From Chloroflexi bacterium AL-N1 (GTDB taxonomy: Bacteria; Chloroflexota; Chloroflexia; Chloroflexales; Roseiflexaceae): DNA of 64,000 nucleotides. Positions 53,678 through 63,889 of the stretch are shown here, piece after piece. Made by a program: the position numbers and the translations under genes. The stretch covers positions 1 through 64,000 of the forward strand of contig WYDT01000017.1 in the NCBI GenBank assembly GCA_013122435.1. Reading direction: 5' to 3'. The notes under the pieces were generated by a model. It was not told the DNA's origin and did no database searches. It worked only from the letters and a program-made list of their open reading frames with translations. Numbering within the stretch: position 1 is the stretch's first letter; every line of letters starts with the position of its first letter.

Positions 53678-54241
53678 TCTCGCTAGCCACGTACGCTTCA
53701 CGAAAGTAGGCTCGTGCACGAAATAAGCATGCTTTGACGGCACTGATCGAACAATTACAAAGCATGGCAATATCTTTCACACTATAGTCTGCCCACACAT
53801 ACAGAATGAGTGCCTGACGGTACAGTACCGGAACATGTGTGAGTGCTTCTTGTACAACCGCTCTCTCACTGATATGCGTATCCAGATTTGTGTCATTTGC
53901 CTTTAATAAGGCTTCATCCGGTATCTGAACAAAGCCAAGCCGCTGATGATGCCGCAGTTCATCGAGTGCGGTGTTGCGTGCAATCTAGTAGAACCACGCC
54001 GTGGGTTTATCAGTTTATCCTGTGTAGGCCAGTTGCGTAACGCTTTGATAAAGGTCTGTTGGCAGAGGTCTTCTGCTGTCTCGCGATTACGCAATCCACT
54101 GGTGAGATACGCCAGAATCTTATGGCGATGCGACATGTAAAGACTGATGATGTCAATTTCATTAGTCTCCATCGCTGTTTGTGCGATACGAGCGTTTGCT
54201 TGAATGCCCGTATCGCTATAATGGTATTCTTTAAACATCAT
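53658..54241 (-). pseudogene. ECF-type RNA polymerase sigma factor, 8-bp duplication and TAG
   Basis: Region 2 is visible in the first frame (ISLYMSHRHKILAYLTSGLRN, AEDLCQQTFIKALRNW). An 8-bp tandem duplication (GATAAACT then GATAAACC) just after TQDK shifts the frame. The other frame continues PTAWFY, TAG at 53987-53985, then IARNTALDELRHHQRL and region 4: LTHVPVLYRQALILYVWADYSVKDIAMLCNCSISAVKACLFRAR. Its start overlaps the end of the fusion protein gene upstream, implying coupled expression when both were alive. Confidence 0.85.
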
Positions 54242-55656
54242 CGTCTACGATCTCCACGCGCGCACTCATCCCCGATCGCAAGCCTGTCAAATCCGCTAAG
54301 GTGACTCGCACAAGGTAGGTGCGGATGACCCCTGGACCGTGGCTGTTGGTGCAATATAGCTTACAGTACCGCTGAATGTCTCTTGTGAAACGGCCTCAAC
54401 ATACACCGTGGCAGTTTGATTAAGCTGTACGTTTTCAATGTCAACGTCGCTAATTTACACATCCACGTGGAGTGAACTCATATTGACGATGGTGATTGCT
54501 GGTATGCCGCCAGCCGCACTGGGATCGCCAGGATCGATGTTGATCGTGGCAACGATACCATCAAATGGTGCGCACAACTCGGCCTGCTCGCGACTAAGTT
54601 TTGCGCTATCTAATGAGACTTCGGCCTGTGCAATAGCTGCAGCGGCCTGTGCCTATGCCGAGTCGCGCGGCGGGGCCGTCAGGGTATCGAGTTGTGATCG
54701 TGCACCTGCTATCTGGGCCTCTGCCCCCGCAATAACATCCGCATCAGGTGGGTGCAGGAGTTTGTCCAGTGCGGTTTGTGCCTGAACAACGCCCTGCTCT
54801 GCCGCTTCGATACCAATTATCTCGGCCTTGCGCGTCTCTTCTGGGGCAATTGTGTCATCCTGAACGGTTTGTGCAGCCTGGCGCAATGCGGCTTCAGCCT
54901 GAACAAATTGGGCGTAGTAGGATTCACATTGGGCATTTACCACATCACTCTCAATCTCATTGCCCTCCGGGTCGACGCCAAGCACAGGTTGTTGCGGATT
55001 TGGCTCGGTATCCTGCACGAATTCCCAGTTGCTTTTAGCCTGGGCATAGCTTGCCTGAGCGCTCTTGAGCGCTTCTGTTGCTTGTGTAACCTGTGCTTCA
55101 GCCTGTGTCTTGGTCAGCGACAGTTGGTCGCGGGTTGATTGTAGCTGTGTCTGTGCCTGAGCCAGGGTCGTTTCTGTGGCAGTGATGTCTTCTGCTTTCG
55201 GACCTGCATTGATCTGATCAAGCCTTGCCTGAGCGCTCTGGATCTGTGAGCGTGCTGCCACTAGCTCTGCGGCACGTGGCCCTTCGTAGAGCCCGGCTGA
55301 TTGTGCCTGCGCGTTGGTGAGTACCGCTTCAGCCTGGCGAATCTGTTGGTCAAAGGGCCGCATGTCGAGCGTTGCGAGTATGCCACCTTCCTTGATGCTG
55401 TCGCCCTCCGCAACCTCTACCGTTTCGACGGTACCGACGATGGCGAAGACCAATTCGGCACTCTAGGCAGCCTTGATTTCGCCAACACCACGCACCCCAC
55501 GCACAAATGCAACTCTGGTTCGGCCTCGGTCGCGGGTTCCGGTGTGCTGGTCGGCAGGGTTGGTGTGTGCGTAGCCTGTAACGCCTGCTCTGCCGTGGGT
55601 GCCCCGCAAGCAGCCAACCCAACGCTGAGGAAAACGATGGTTCGTTTATATTGCAT
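54231..55656 (-). pseudogene. Membrane fusion protein (HlyD/efflux adaptor), multiply disrupted
   Basis: A signal/lipobox start (IVFLSVGLAACG), a frame change near 55490, TAG 55465-55463, then a biotinyl-like hairpin (VGTVETVEVAEGDSIKEGGILATLDMRPF). A long Ala/Gln coiled coil follows, TAG 54655-54653, the second barrel half (LCAPFDGIVATINIDPGD), TAA 54457-54455, another frame change, and RTYLVRVTLADLTGLRSGMSARVEIV. All stops fit CAG or CAA to TAG or TAA. An intact protein would link an inner-membrane exporter to the outside; no pump gene remains next to it. Confidence 0.85.
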
Positions 55657-55697
55657 TGCTGTACTCCTTGTATTTCAGCATTTATATTTATTTCAAA

Positions 55698-55841
55698 CTA
55701 TTGTTTATCAGTAGCTAATGGCCCCGTTGATGGTCGTTGGTCTTCTGGTGAGGATTGCGCTTGGGTCTTATCAGTTGTTGGTGCAACAACTGGGGTCGTT
55801 TGCTCACCCTCAGCAGGTGAGCGTTTATTTAATTTTGCCAT
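55698..55841 (-). CDS. Small hydrophilic frame upstream of the fusion protein
   Basis: ATG 55841 to TAG 55700 encodes 47 residues rich in Ser, Thr, Pro, Glu and Gln (KLNKRSPAEGEQTTPVV...). The ribosome-binding site is weak and the composition is low-complexity. It could be a tiny first gene of the fusion-protein transcript, 41 bases away, or chance. Confidence 0.3.
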   Translation of the reverse strand: MAKLNKRSPAEGEQTTPVVAPTTDKTQAQSSPEDQRPSTGPLATDKQ

Positions 55842-56071
55842 GCCCTCATTGTATTTTTAGCTTGGATTAACAGTGTCTTTGAAAACATTATATGAGAGAA
55901 AGATAAGAACGTGAATCCCCCAAAGGAGGATTCGCATATTCGACGTATACTGGGTCAAGAGTTGAGCAACAATATTGAATGATAAACAGATATTGGGTTA
56001 CAGTGGTCCATCCAGGATTGGGCACAATGTCGGAAACCCTGCTGGTCTGGAAAATCGCGAAATCAGTCAAA

Positions 56072-56485
56072 TCATGTATTGCTCACATGTCGCATCTGCA
56101 AGAACTGCTTGATCCCAAAAACACGAAATGATAGTTGTATTCCGACAGGAAAAGCCGGTAAGTCCATCTTTGCTTCTACAACTTCGGGTTCCTCAAGCTG
56201 GTACGCCATGTCGCGATACTGGATGGTGCAACGATCTGCGTCAAAGACATTGCGGCACCAGTCAGCATTGGAACCATAAGGCAATGGAATGACAAAACCA
56301 CGGGTCGTCTGTTCTGCTACCACTGGTGTGGCATATCGTTTGCCAGAGCGACGTCCAATATGGTGAACGACAGCATACAAACGACGTCCGGCAAACTTCA
56401 TTATCAGCGGATTGTAGATCTTCTTATTGAACTGACGAATACTGTCTCGGATACGTCGGGTAGTGCTTGTCTTTGCTGTTTGCAT
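56072..56485 (-). CDS. Deazaflavin-dependent nitroreductase-family (DUF385) protein
   Basis: The 137-residue protein shows the split-barrel pattern of the family: YNPLIMKFAGRRLYAVVHHIGRRSGKRYATPVVAEQTTRGFVIPLPYG, then WCRNVFDADRCTIQYRDMAYQLEEPEVV. The R-R-S-G-K-x-Y/R-x-T-P segment is diagnostic. Such proteins use F420 or related cofactors, or bind haem or flavin. GGGAG eight bases upstream selects ATG 56485 over 56503. It is flanked by 230 bases without a gene on its 3' side. Confidence 0.85.
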   Translation of the reverse strand: MQTAKTSTTRRIRDSIRQFNKKIYNPLIMKFAGRRLYAVVHHIGRRSGKRYATPVVAEQTTRGFVIPLPYGSNADWCRNVFDADRCTIQYRDMAYQLEEPEVVEAKMDLPAFPVGIQLSFRVFGIKQFLQMRHVSNT

Positions 56486-56791
56486 TATGACTACTCCCTT
56501 CACGCAGTTCTGTATCTCACAGCATCAAGTTGTGTAACGTATTGATATTATTTGTTTCAAGTGTAACAAAGGCACGATATCTCCACTATCCACCAAAGAG
56601 AGGATTAAAGAGGGGGATTATTATTGGATTTAAGAGCAGGTAACCGCCAAAAAGGAAGGAGATTTTCGTTTTATCATTGAAAACTGATTATATCAATGAT
56701 AGAATCACAACTCTGTATTTGTTCGATGTTAGTGTATGGCTGAAACGGCGTGTTATATAAGCTATGGATCAATGGTGTCTGGGGATTTCAT

Positions 56792-58606
56792 ATGTTTTCT
56801 TCGGAAAGAACATCAACACATACAGCTATTCCTACTGATCACATTGATACATTAATCAAAACAACTCAAGAACTCCGCTATACAGATCTTGAACAGGCGT
56901 TACTGGTAGGCCAAGAAGCCCTGGCATTATCGCGTGAATATGTTGATAGATATCCTTTGGGTGTACGCAAAAGTCTACAAAGCCTCGCCTTTGTCCATTT
57001 TTTCCGTGGTGAATACGAACAAGCGCTGATGTATGCGAATGAAGCGCTCCCCTATTACGAACAAGCGCCTGATATAACGGAATACTTTCACCTTATGCGG
57101 CTGCTTGGTTGTGTGTATACTAATCTTGGTGATCATCCTACAGCAATGCAATACCATTTACAGGGACTCGAATATGCCAGACAGTCAGGGTTGTCAGGGT
57201 TGCAAGCTCTGGGTTTATTCGAGTTGGGGATGCTTTTTTCAATCATGGGTGAGTATTCCTATGCTATTGAGCATTATCAGCAGGCGCTTGTGTTATATCG
57301 TACCGAAGGAGATCTGGTGGGTGAGGCGCGGGTATTGAACAGTTGTTGTGTGGACTATCGCCAACTTGGTTCGTTAGAGCAAGCGCTTGAATGTGGTCAG
57401 TGTAGTCTCGCATTGTTTGAGCAGATTGGTGATGAATATGGATGTGGAGTGATCCTGAGTAGTCTTGGTGAAGCATACCTTGCTGCTGGTGATGATGCGC
57501 TGGCTCTTGATACGTTTCTCAAAGCACTGATATTCCTGAAACAACGTCAGAAGAGTATCGAAACATTAGAAACGATTTATAACGTCGGATGTGCGTATGC
57601 AAATATGGAACAGATACCACAGGCACGTCATTATTTGGAACAAGCTCTTGCTCTTGCTGATGAAGCACATACCCTTTCTATTGCGTATCGATGTCACGCG
57701 AAATTAGCCGAAATCGCTGAGTTGTCGGAGGATCTGGGAACCGCCCTTACACACTACAAACAATTTCATATATTGTACACTCAGGTCGTTAATACTGAGA
57801 GCGTCCAACGTATCAGTAATTTAGAAGTATCCTACCGTACCCGTCAGGCGCTGGCTGAAGTTGCATACCAACAGCAGCTTCGCGAAGAGGACCAGCGTCA
57901 TTTTGCACAACTTACACAAATACAACGCGATTTTGTGGCCACTACGTCGCATGACATGCGCAACCCTCTTACAAGTATCTTTGGTGCGCTCGATATGTTA
58001 GCACTCACACGTGATAGCCATGCTGATGACAATGAACGTTTTCTCCATAACACCATCCGTAAGGGTGCACGACGTCTGTTAGATCTCATTAATGATATGT
58101 TGGAATTGGCCAAAATCGAAACAGGTCAGGTATTGACCATAGAGTCGACAGTTATTGACCCTTTTCTGCAAGAGATCGTAGAATCGTTGCAAACCACAGC
58201 CAACCAGCGAGATATTGCATTGAAATTCTCTCGTAATACCACATCAGATAGCTGGTCTTTTGATTCACGCTTAATGCGTCGCGCGGTTGAAAACCTCATT
58301 ACCAATGCGATCAAGTTCACAAAAGCTACGGGAAATGTCGAGGTCAGTGTCAAAGAAGATAGCAATTCATTGCATATCAATGTCAGTGATAATGGAATAG
58401 GTATTATGCCAGACGATATGCCATATCTCTTCAAGCGATTCTTTCGCGCTGAACACGAACGTACCTCACACGAAGGAACCGGCCTTGGACTTGCCATTGT
58501 CGACGCCATTGTGACTCAGCATGGTGGTGAGATTGTTGTAGAGAGTGAGGTAGGTCGAGGAAGTACCTTCAGTATCAGGCTACCAGATCGTGACAAAGCA
58601 ACGTAA
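56792..58606 (+). CDS. Sensor histidine kinase with TPR input domain
   Basis: The 604-residue protein begins with about eight TPR-like helix pairs (residues 20-335; for example YEQALMYANEALPYYEQAP and YAIEHYQQALVLYR). A short coiled coil follows (AYQQQLREEDQRHFAQLTQIQ). The kinase core has FVATTSHDMRNPLTSIFGALD with the phospho-acceptor His near 388, NLITNAIKFT (N box), DNGIGIMPDD (G1) and GTGLGLAIVDAI (G2). No membrane helix, so it senses inside the cytoplasm. No response regulator is adjacent. ATG 56792 follows GGGGA and is preferred over GTG 56750. Confidence 0.92.
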   Translation: MFSSERTSTHTAIPTDHIDTLIKTTQELRYTDLEQALLVGQEALALSREYVDRYPLGVRKSLQSLAFVHFFRGEYEQALMYANEALPYYEQAPDITEYFHLMRLLGCVYTNLGDHPTAMQYHLQGLEYARQSGLSGLQALGLFELGMLFSIMGEYSYAIEHYQQALVLYRTEGDLVGEARVLNSCCVDYRQLGSLEQALECGQCSLALFEQIGDEYGCGVILSSLGEAYLAAGDDALALDTFLKALIFLKQRQKSIETLETIYNVGCAYANMEQIPQARHYLEQALALADEAHTLSIAYRCHAKLAEIAELSEDLGTALTHYKQFHILYTQVVNTESVQRISNLEVSYRTRQALAEVAYQQQLREEDQRHFAQLTQIQRDFVATTSHDMRNPLTSIFGALDMLALTRDSHADDNERFLHNTIRKGARRLLDLINDMLELAKIETGQVLTIESTVIDPFLQEIVESLQTTANQRDIALKFSRNTTSDSWSFDSRLMRRAVENLITNAIKFTKATGNVEVSVKEDSNSLHINVSDNGIGIMPDDMPYLFKRFFRAEHERTSHEGTGLGLAIVDAIVTQHGGEIVVESEVGRGSTFSIRLPDRDKAT

Positions 58607-58612
58607 TCTCTA

Positions 58613-61600
58613 TTATGCGAGTATTCCATACTCACGGGCACGTGCCACCGCCTGCACTCGATTATGCACATCAAGTTTACGGTAGATATGTTTTACGTGT
58701 GTCTTGATGGTACTGGGTGCCACGACAAAGAGTTGCGCTATCTCAGGAACAGACCGACCATCGGCAATCAGGGTGAGCACTTCACGTTCACGGTCACTTA
58801 GTGGTTCAAAGTCGGTGGGTGTGGCAGTTGTTGCAGCAGCAGTTTGAGGCATGTTTGTTACATCAGAAGTGTCAAAAGCGTGGAGTAATCGGCGCACATA
58901 GTGTGGTGTGATGCCCTGCTCAAGTGCCTTTTGTAGGAGCATGTGCATCGGTGCGCCCTCATCAAGAAAAGTGCGGACGTAGCCTTCAGGCTCAGCCAAC
59001 TCTAATGCTTTGGTTAAGGCAACAAGTGCCTGTGGTATTTCGCCTTGAGCCTCAAATGCTAAGGCCTGTGTAATGCGTAAGTTAATGACACTGCCCATCC
59101 AACCACGTTGCTCCATCGACTCAAGCAGCGGACCAAGTATTTCTAGTGCCACATTATGCTGTCCCTGAGCAACACGTACACGTGCGGCAACCTGAAGCCA
59201 CCACTCATGCACGTACTTTAGATGATCATCTGATAGTAAGTATGTGTCCACAAGGGCTGCTGCTGCCGTAACATCACCTTGCTGGAGTATCAGTTTTGCC
59301 TCTAGTGCTCTGATTACGTCGATAGCATACGAAGAGATGTGGGACTCGGCTATTTCTATAGCCTGACGAACTGCTTCTGTAGTCCCAACGGTATCCCCAA
59401 GTGCCTGGTTGATATATGCCAGCGCGATATACCCATCAAAAGCACCTAACTTACCCCACTGCTTATCAAGTTCAAGTCCATGGATAACGTGTTGTTTGGC
59501 AGCAGATACATGATTCCGTTCTCGTAAGATCTGACCTTTACCAATATAGGCCAGACTCGCAATAGGGAGCAGAAACTGTTCTTGATTAACTGCCAATTGG
59601 AGGGCGTGATCATAGCCGGCATCAGCTTCACGCAACTTTCCCTGATAGATCTGTAACTCAGCAAGTTGACATAAAGATGAGGCGGCAATAACGATATTAC
59701 CATGTCTCTCACTAACTCTGATGGCTTCGACCAGCATGGTATTAGCAGTTTCTGTATCGTTATTATTCAAGATATGGGAGAGTCCCATATTCATGGTCAG
59801 AACGGCATGCGTAAACAAATCGTTTTCTGGAAGTGAAGCCAGCGCCTCATTGACGAATTGATGTACACGGGGGAAATCAAGATTGACTAAAGAGACAAAT
59901 GAGCGCAAAGTAGCAATTTCAGCCTGCATCTGATTAGGTCCATCAGGTGGGACACTAGTGCTGAGGGCTTGTTCAGCCAGGTTTGTCCAGTTTTCAATGC
60001 GATCCATGTTTCCGTATAACATTGCTATCCAAGCACGACTCAAATACAGGCGAGGTGACATGGTAGCTTCTGGCATCTCTTTCAACCAGCGTACTAGTGT
60101 GACTACTTCGCCATGCATAAGCATTGTTTGAGCGATCTGCTCAATCAGTTGTCCCGCATGTGGGTAATCTGCAGCTGCTAACGCATGGTGAATAGCTTCT
60201 GTTACTAATCCATGTTCTTCATACCAATGTGCTGCTCGCCGATGTAATGTGGGCATAATCGCAGGGTCGACCGTTTGTAGGCGTGTACGCAGTACGTCTG
60301 AAAACAGATGATGATAACGATACCAGCGTCGTTCGTTATCGAGTGGAATGGTGAACAGGTTGGTGCGTTCGAGATAGTCCAACATTGACATTCCTGATTT
60401 TATCGATGCATGGCCTGATGCAGCTTTTCGTTCCCATTGATCGCCCATTACCGCATCACACAGCGACACATTCAAGCGATCAAGAATGCTGGTATGGAGC
60501 AGGAAGCGTTGGACATCGGCTGATTGTTGTTGGAGGACTTCTTCAATCAAATAGTCCCAGATATAACGATCATTGCCTTGCAGTGAGGCTAGTTGGGTTG
60601 CTGTGTCTACGGATGATTGTAAGGAAAGCGCCGCTAACTGAAGACCTGCCATCCAACCTTCTGTACGATTCACTAATACGCGAATGTCTTGTGTATCGAG
60701 TTCTGTATGGAGTACCAGATGGAGCAAGGAGGCAGCTTCATCATAGGTACAGCGTAAATCAGTTCCACCTATTTCCGTGACCTCACGGCGTGCTCGAAAA
60801 CGTGCTAATGGCAAGGGTGGTTCGGTACGACTAGCGATAATTAATTGCACGTTTATTGGTAACCGCTCAACAAAGTAGGTAAGTGTTTGATGGATCTCAG
60901 GTGTGGAAATAAGATGATAATCATCAAGCACCAGTGCAATAGCTTGTTGCGATGCTGCCAGATCATTCATCAGCGTTGCAAGGATTGTCTCAATAGATCG
61001 CATCTGTGGGGATTGAAGCAAGGTCATCACCTTATGCCCAATATCTGGCTGGATGTGTGCAAAAGCGGCGGCGACGTACATCCAAAAACGGCGTGGGTCA
61101 TTATCACTTTCATCAAGTGAAAGCCAGGTAATCTGTGGTCTGACAGATGTCACATCTGCATGTTTTTCCCATGCGGTGATCCACTCGGTGAGCAGAGTTG
61201 TCTTGCCATACCCGGCTGGAGCAACCACGAGTGTTAATTTGGTCGTAATGGCCTGATCGAGTTTGGTATGGAGGCGTTTGCGGGGCACAATGTCCTGTCG
61301 TAAAGGGGGGATAGTGCTTTTGGTGATTAATAATACATCGTGATAATTGGCCGTCATAGTGTGCGATTGCACTCTGGTTATAAAGTGATCATGGTATCGG
61401 TAATCAACGTTAGTTGGTTGTAACAAGGTCTGCGATTGCGTATCTGCTGTTTTGGTACTGCGCTCATTAAGTGTCTGCACAGCGTTTATGAGTCGATCCT
61501 GTGAAAGTTCTTCGGTTTTCCCCAGGTAACAGCGATAGAGTTTCCCTGCACGTTTACGATACGCTTTCCAATACCAGCCACCCCGCTGACGGCGTTCTTT

Positions 61601-61759
61601 ACGCGCCGTAAATGATCCCTGTTCGCTGGAAAACGCGAAGGTAGAGATGGTATCTAGCCAGGCATACCATTCAGAGGTCCCAACAATAACAACAGTTCTT
61701 GTATTATTTGTTTGCCACACCAGTGTATCGTCGTGTACTGATGGTGTCGTGCGCGCCAT
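58613..61759 (-). CDS. MalT/LuxR-type STAND transcriptional regulator
   Basis: This 1048-residue protein has a roughly 150-residue N-terminal extension (GSFTARKERRQRGGWYWKAYRK...), then a STAND ATPase: Walker A VVAPAGYGKTTLLTEW near residue 180 and Walker B IALVLDDYHLI near 270. Arginine-finger helices and a long TPR-like helical repeat region (residues 500-960) follow. A LuxR helix-turn-helix closes it: LSDREREVLTLIADGRSVPEIAQLFVVAPSTIKTHVKHIYRKL. Like MalT it is probably activated by ATP and a small ligand. It converges on the histidine kinase with a six-base gap. Downstream targets are unknown. Confidence 0.92.
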   Translation of the reverse strand: MARTTPSVHDDTLVWQTNNTRTVVIVGTSEWYAWLDTISTFAFSSEQGSFTARKERRQRGGWYWKAYRKRAGKLYRCYLGKTEELSQDRLINAVQTLNERSTKTADTQSQTLLQPTNVDYRYHDHFITRVQSHTMTANYHDVLLITKSTIPPLRQDIVPRKRLHTKLDQAITTKLTLVVAPAGYGKTTLLTEWITAWEKHADVTSVRPQITWLSLDESDNDPRRFWMYVAAAFAHIQPDIGHKVMTLLQSPQMRSIETILATLMNDLAASQQAIALVLDDYHLISTPEIHQTLTYFVERLPINVQLIIASRTEPPLPLARFRARREVTEIGGTDLRCTYDEAASLLHLVLHTELDTQDIRVLVNRTEGWMAGLQLAALSLQSSVDTATQLASLQGNDRYIWDYLIEEVLQQQSADVQRFLLHTSILDRLNVSLCDAVMGDQWERKAASGHASIKSGMSMLDYLERTNLFTIPLDNERRWYRYHHLFSDVLRTRLQTVDPAIMPTLHRRAAHWYEEHGLVTEAIHHALAAADYPHAGQLIEQIAQTMLMHGEVVTLVRWLKEMPEATMSPRLYLSRAWIAMLYGNMDRIENWTNLAEQALSTSVPPDGPNQMQAEIATLRSFVSLVNLDFPRVHQFVNEALASLPENDLFTHAVLTMNMGLSHILNNNDTETANTMLVEAIRVSERHGNIVIAASSLCQLAELQIYQGKLREADAGYDHALQLAVNQEQFLLPIASLAYIGKGQILRERNHVSAAKQHVIHGLELDKQWGKLGAFDGYIALAYINQALGDTVGTTEAVRQAIEIAESHISSYAIDVIRALEAKLILQQGDVTAAAALVDTYLLSDDHLKYVHEWWLQVAARVRVAQGQHNVALEILGPLLESMEQRGWMGSVINLRITQALAFEAQGEIPQALVALTKALELAEPEGYVRTFLDEGAPMHMLLQKALEQGITPHYVRRLLHAFDTSDVTNMPQTAAATTATPTDFEPLSDREREVLTLIADGRSVPEIAQLFVVAPSTIKTHVKHIYRKLDVHNRVQAVARAREYGILA

Positions 61760-61902
61760 GAAACAGCCTCTGCATGTCTACCAATAGTTCTCATTGGTAG
61801 TATAGCACTTGTTGGGGAACTTTGTAGAGAAAATTGGCAAGGGAACCCAAATCCAAGCATCATAGCAGGAGCTGCTCAATGGAATCCTTCGCCGGTACCG
61901 CA

Positions 61903-62937
61903 CTACTCCTTTTGTTTCGGCAAAAACCCGGTGCCGCGTTGACGTGCCATTTCTTGCATGTCCACAACTGCATCGGTTTCATCAACAATTTCACCAGTTA
62001 ACTCTTCCAGTACATCTTCAAGAGTCACAATGCCGGCGGTTCCCCCAAAACTATCCACAACCACTGCAATATGCTGACGAGTCGTGCGGAAGGTGGCCAG
62101 TAACTTGTCCGCACGCACCAACTCGGGGACGAATTGTGCTTGACGGGCCAGTGATGCTATCGTTTGTTCTGCATTCCCTTTGAGTAATTCAACCAATAGT
62201 TGGTGTTTGTGTACGATGCCCACAACATCGTCAACCGAAGTCCCAAAAACAATGATACGTGAGTGTTGCGATTCAACAATCTCCTGGTGGGTTTGCGCCA
62301 GGGTCTTGTTTCCCCAGAGGAAGGTCAGACTCACGCGTGGTGTCATGACATCTGCTGCGGTCACATCATTGAGGCGGAAGACCCGTTGTATCATATCGGC
62401 TTCGTCGATTTCGATAATCTCTTCCCGTTGGCCGATCTGGGTGAGCAATTTGATCTCTGCTTCGTTGGTTGATGGACGTGGTGGGCCACGGGTAATGGGC
62501 GATACAATCTGTTCTACCAACCACACCAGTGGAAACATAAGGGCGGTGAGTGTGGCGATCGGACGTGCCACAAACAACGCGATTGGTGCTGAGTAGCGCT
62601 CTCCCACTGTTTTGGGGACGATTTCTGCACAAATAATAACCAGAAAGGTTAAGATACCCGAGATAAGCCCAACCCACAAATCGCCCAGAACGTTTGCTGC
62701 AATAATACCAACAGCGATACTCCCAACGATGTTAAAAATATTGTTGAGAATAACGATGGTCGCAATAGGACGGCTCATATTTTTGCGAATGTGTAGTAGG
62801 ATTTTGCCGGATGGCCCATTAGATTGTGCAAGTTGTTGGGCTTTCACTAATGGCACCGAAAACAAAGCTGCCTCGCTACCAGAACACAATGCCGATCCCA
62901 CAATCACAATCAGCATTGCAAGAACTAATTCAAACAT
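61903..62937 (-). CDS. CNNM/CorC-type transporter (DUF21 plus CBS pair)
   Basis: The 344-residue membrane protein has a DUF21 domain with about four helices: MFELVLAMLIVIVGSALCSGSEAALFSVP, then NIFNIVGSIAVGIIAANVL, FLVIICAEIVPKTVGERYS and PIATLTALMFPLVWLVEQIV. Two CBS modules near residues 205-320 (VMTPRVSLTFLWGNKT, and FGGTAGIVTLEDVLEELTGEIVDE) follow. Relatives export Mg2+ or are annotated hemolysin C. GGAG five bases upstream selects ATG 62937 over 63015. The usual C-terminal CorC_HlyC domain is absent, so it is a short form. Confidence 0.9.
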   Translation of the reverse strand: MFELVLAMLIVIVGSALCSGSEAALFSVPLVKAQQLAQSNGPSGKILLHIRKNMSRPIATIVILNNIFNIVGSIAVGIIAANVLGDLWVGLISGILTFLVIICAEIVPKTVGERYSAPIALFVARPIATLTALMFPLVWLVEQIVSPITRGPPRPSTNEAEIKLLTQIGQREEIIEIDEADMIQRVFRLNDVTAADVMTPRVSLTFLWGNKTLAQTHQEIVESQHSRIIVFGTSVDDVVGIVHKHQLLVELLKGNAEQTIASLARQAQFVPELVRADKLLATFRTTRQHIAVVVDSFGGTAGIVTLEDVLEELTGEIVDETDAVVDMQEMARQRGTGFLPKQKE

Positions 62938-63100
62938 AGTTACTCCGCACAGTGTTTGGTTTAACCACATACAGTGTGCACGTATTGTATCATTCCTTCT
63001 CCTGATTTCATACACTTTTTACTTGCAAAGATCTCTATACTTTTACGTATAACCTGTTACTAAAATATAGTAGATCTGTTATCAGAAAAAGGGACCAACT

Positions 63101-63889
63101 ATGAAACCATGTACGTTGCTCTGTTTTGGCGATAGCCTTACGCAGGGAGTTGTGAGTGCATCATATGTCAACATTTTGCAGGAGACCCTGCCACATGTGC
63201 GTATGATCAATGCTGGTATTAATGGTGACACAACGCTCCATTTGCTACGGCGTGTCGAACGTGATGTGATACACCATGCGCCCGATGTTGTGCTTATCCT
63301 GACGGGTTTAAATGACCTTGGTAGTGCCTATGGTCCATTGTCAGGTCGTTGGTACTACCGTACAGCCAAGAATTTACAGACGCCCATGACACCACGACGC
63401 TTTGTGCGCGTGTATCAACACCTCATTACGATACTGCGTCAACGAACTCAGGCACGAATCGCGCTCTGTACACTGACAGCACTTGGTGAACATCCCAACG
63501 ATCCCTATCAGCACCTTGTAGATACATATTCGCATTGTATTCGTGCTTTGGCCTGGCATGCGGGTCTTCCATTGATCGATTTGCGCGCGGCCTTTGTGAG
63601 GGCAATCGAGGATAACGTGTATCACGGACCACCATACCGGATCTGGCAACCACCACGCGATCAGATCGCTATGCGATTGCGGGGAGAAACGTATGCGATG
63701 CGTGGTGTCCGCCGTGGCTATCGGCTGTTGTGTGATGGTGTGCATCTGACTGAGGCCGGTGCCCAACTCGTGGCATCTGCGATGTTGCCGCAACTATTGA
63801 TGCTATGTCGTACTGCTTCGGAACACAATGTTGTTATGACACACAATCCTACCCTGCATGAAAAACACCAGGGCCACAAAACAGGGTGA
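63101..63889 (+). CDS. SGNH/GDSL-type esterase
   Basis: The 262-residue protein has LLCFGDSLTQGV near residue 6 (nucleophile Ser), INAGINGDTTLHLLRRVERDV near 37 (Gly block), VLILTGLNDLGSAYG near 65 (oxyanion Asn) and LLCDGVHLTEAGA near 220 (catalytic Asp and His). It resembles lysophospholipase/thioesterase I-like members without a signal peptide. GGGACC precedes ATG 63101. A second, unrelated SGNH gene lies at 34902. Confidence 0.9.
   Translation: MKPCTLLCFGDSLTQGVVSASYVNILQETLPHVRMINAGINGDTTLHLLRRVERDVIHHAPDVVLILTGLNDLGSAYGPLSGRWYYRTAKNLQTPMTPRRFVRVYQHLITILRQRTQARIALCTLTALGEHPNDPYQHLVDTYSHCIRALAWHAGLPLIDLRAAFVRAIEDNVYHGPPYRIWQPPRDQIAMRLRGETYAMRGVRRGYRLLCDGVHLTEAGAQLVASAMLPQLLMLCRTASEHNVVMTHNPTLHEKHQGHKTG

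Noticed and set aside
5937..55465. Stop-codon recoding (TGA or TAG read as an amino acid)
   Set aside because: Intact genes end in TGA, TAG and TAA alike, both TGA and TAG interrupt frames, and frameshifts accompany them; decay explains all of it. No SECIS- or PYLIS-like need was seen.
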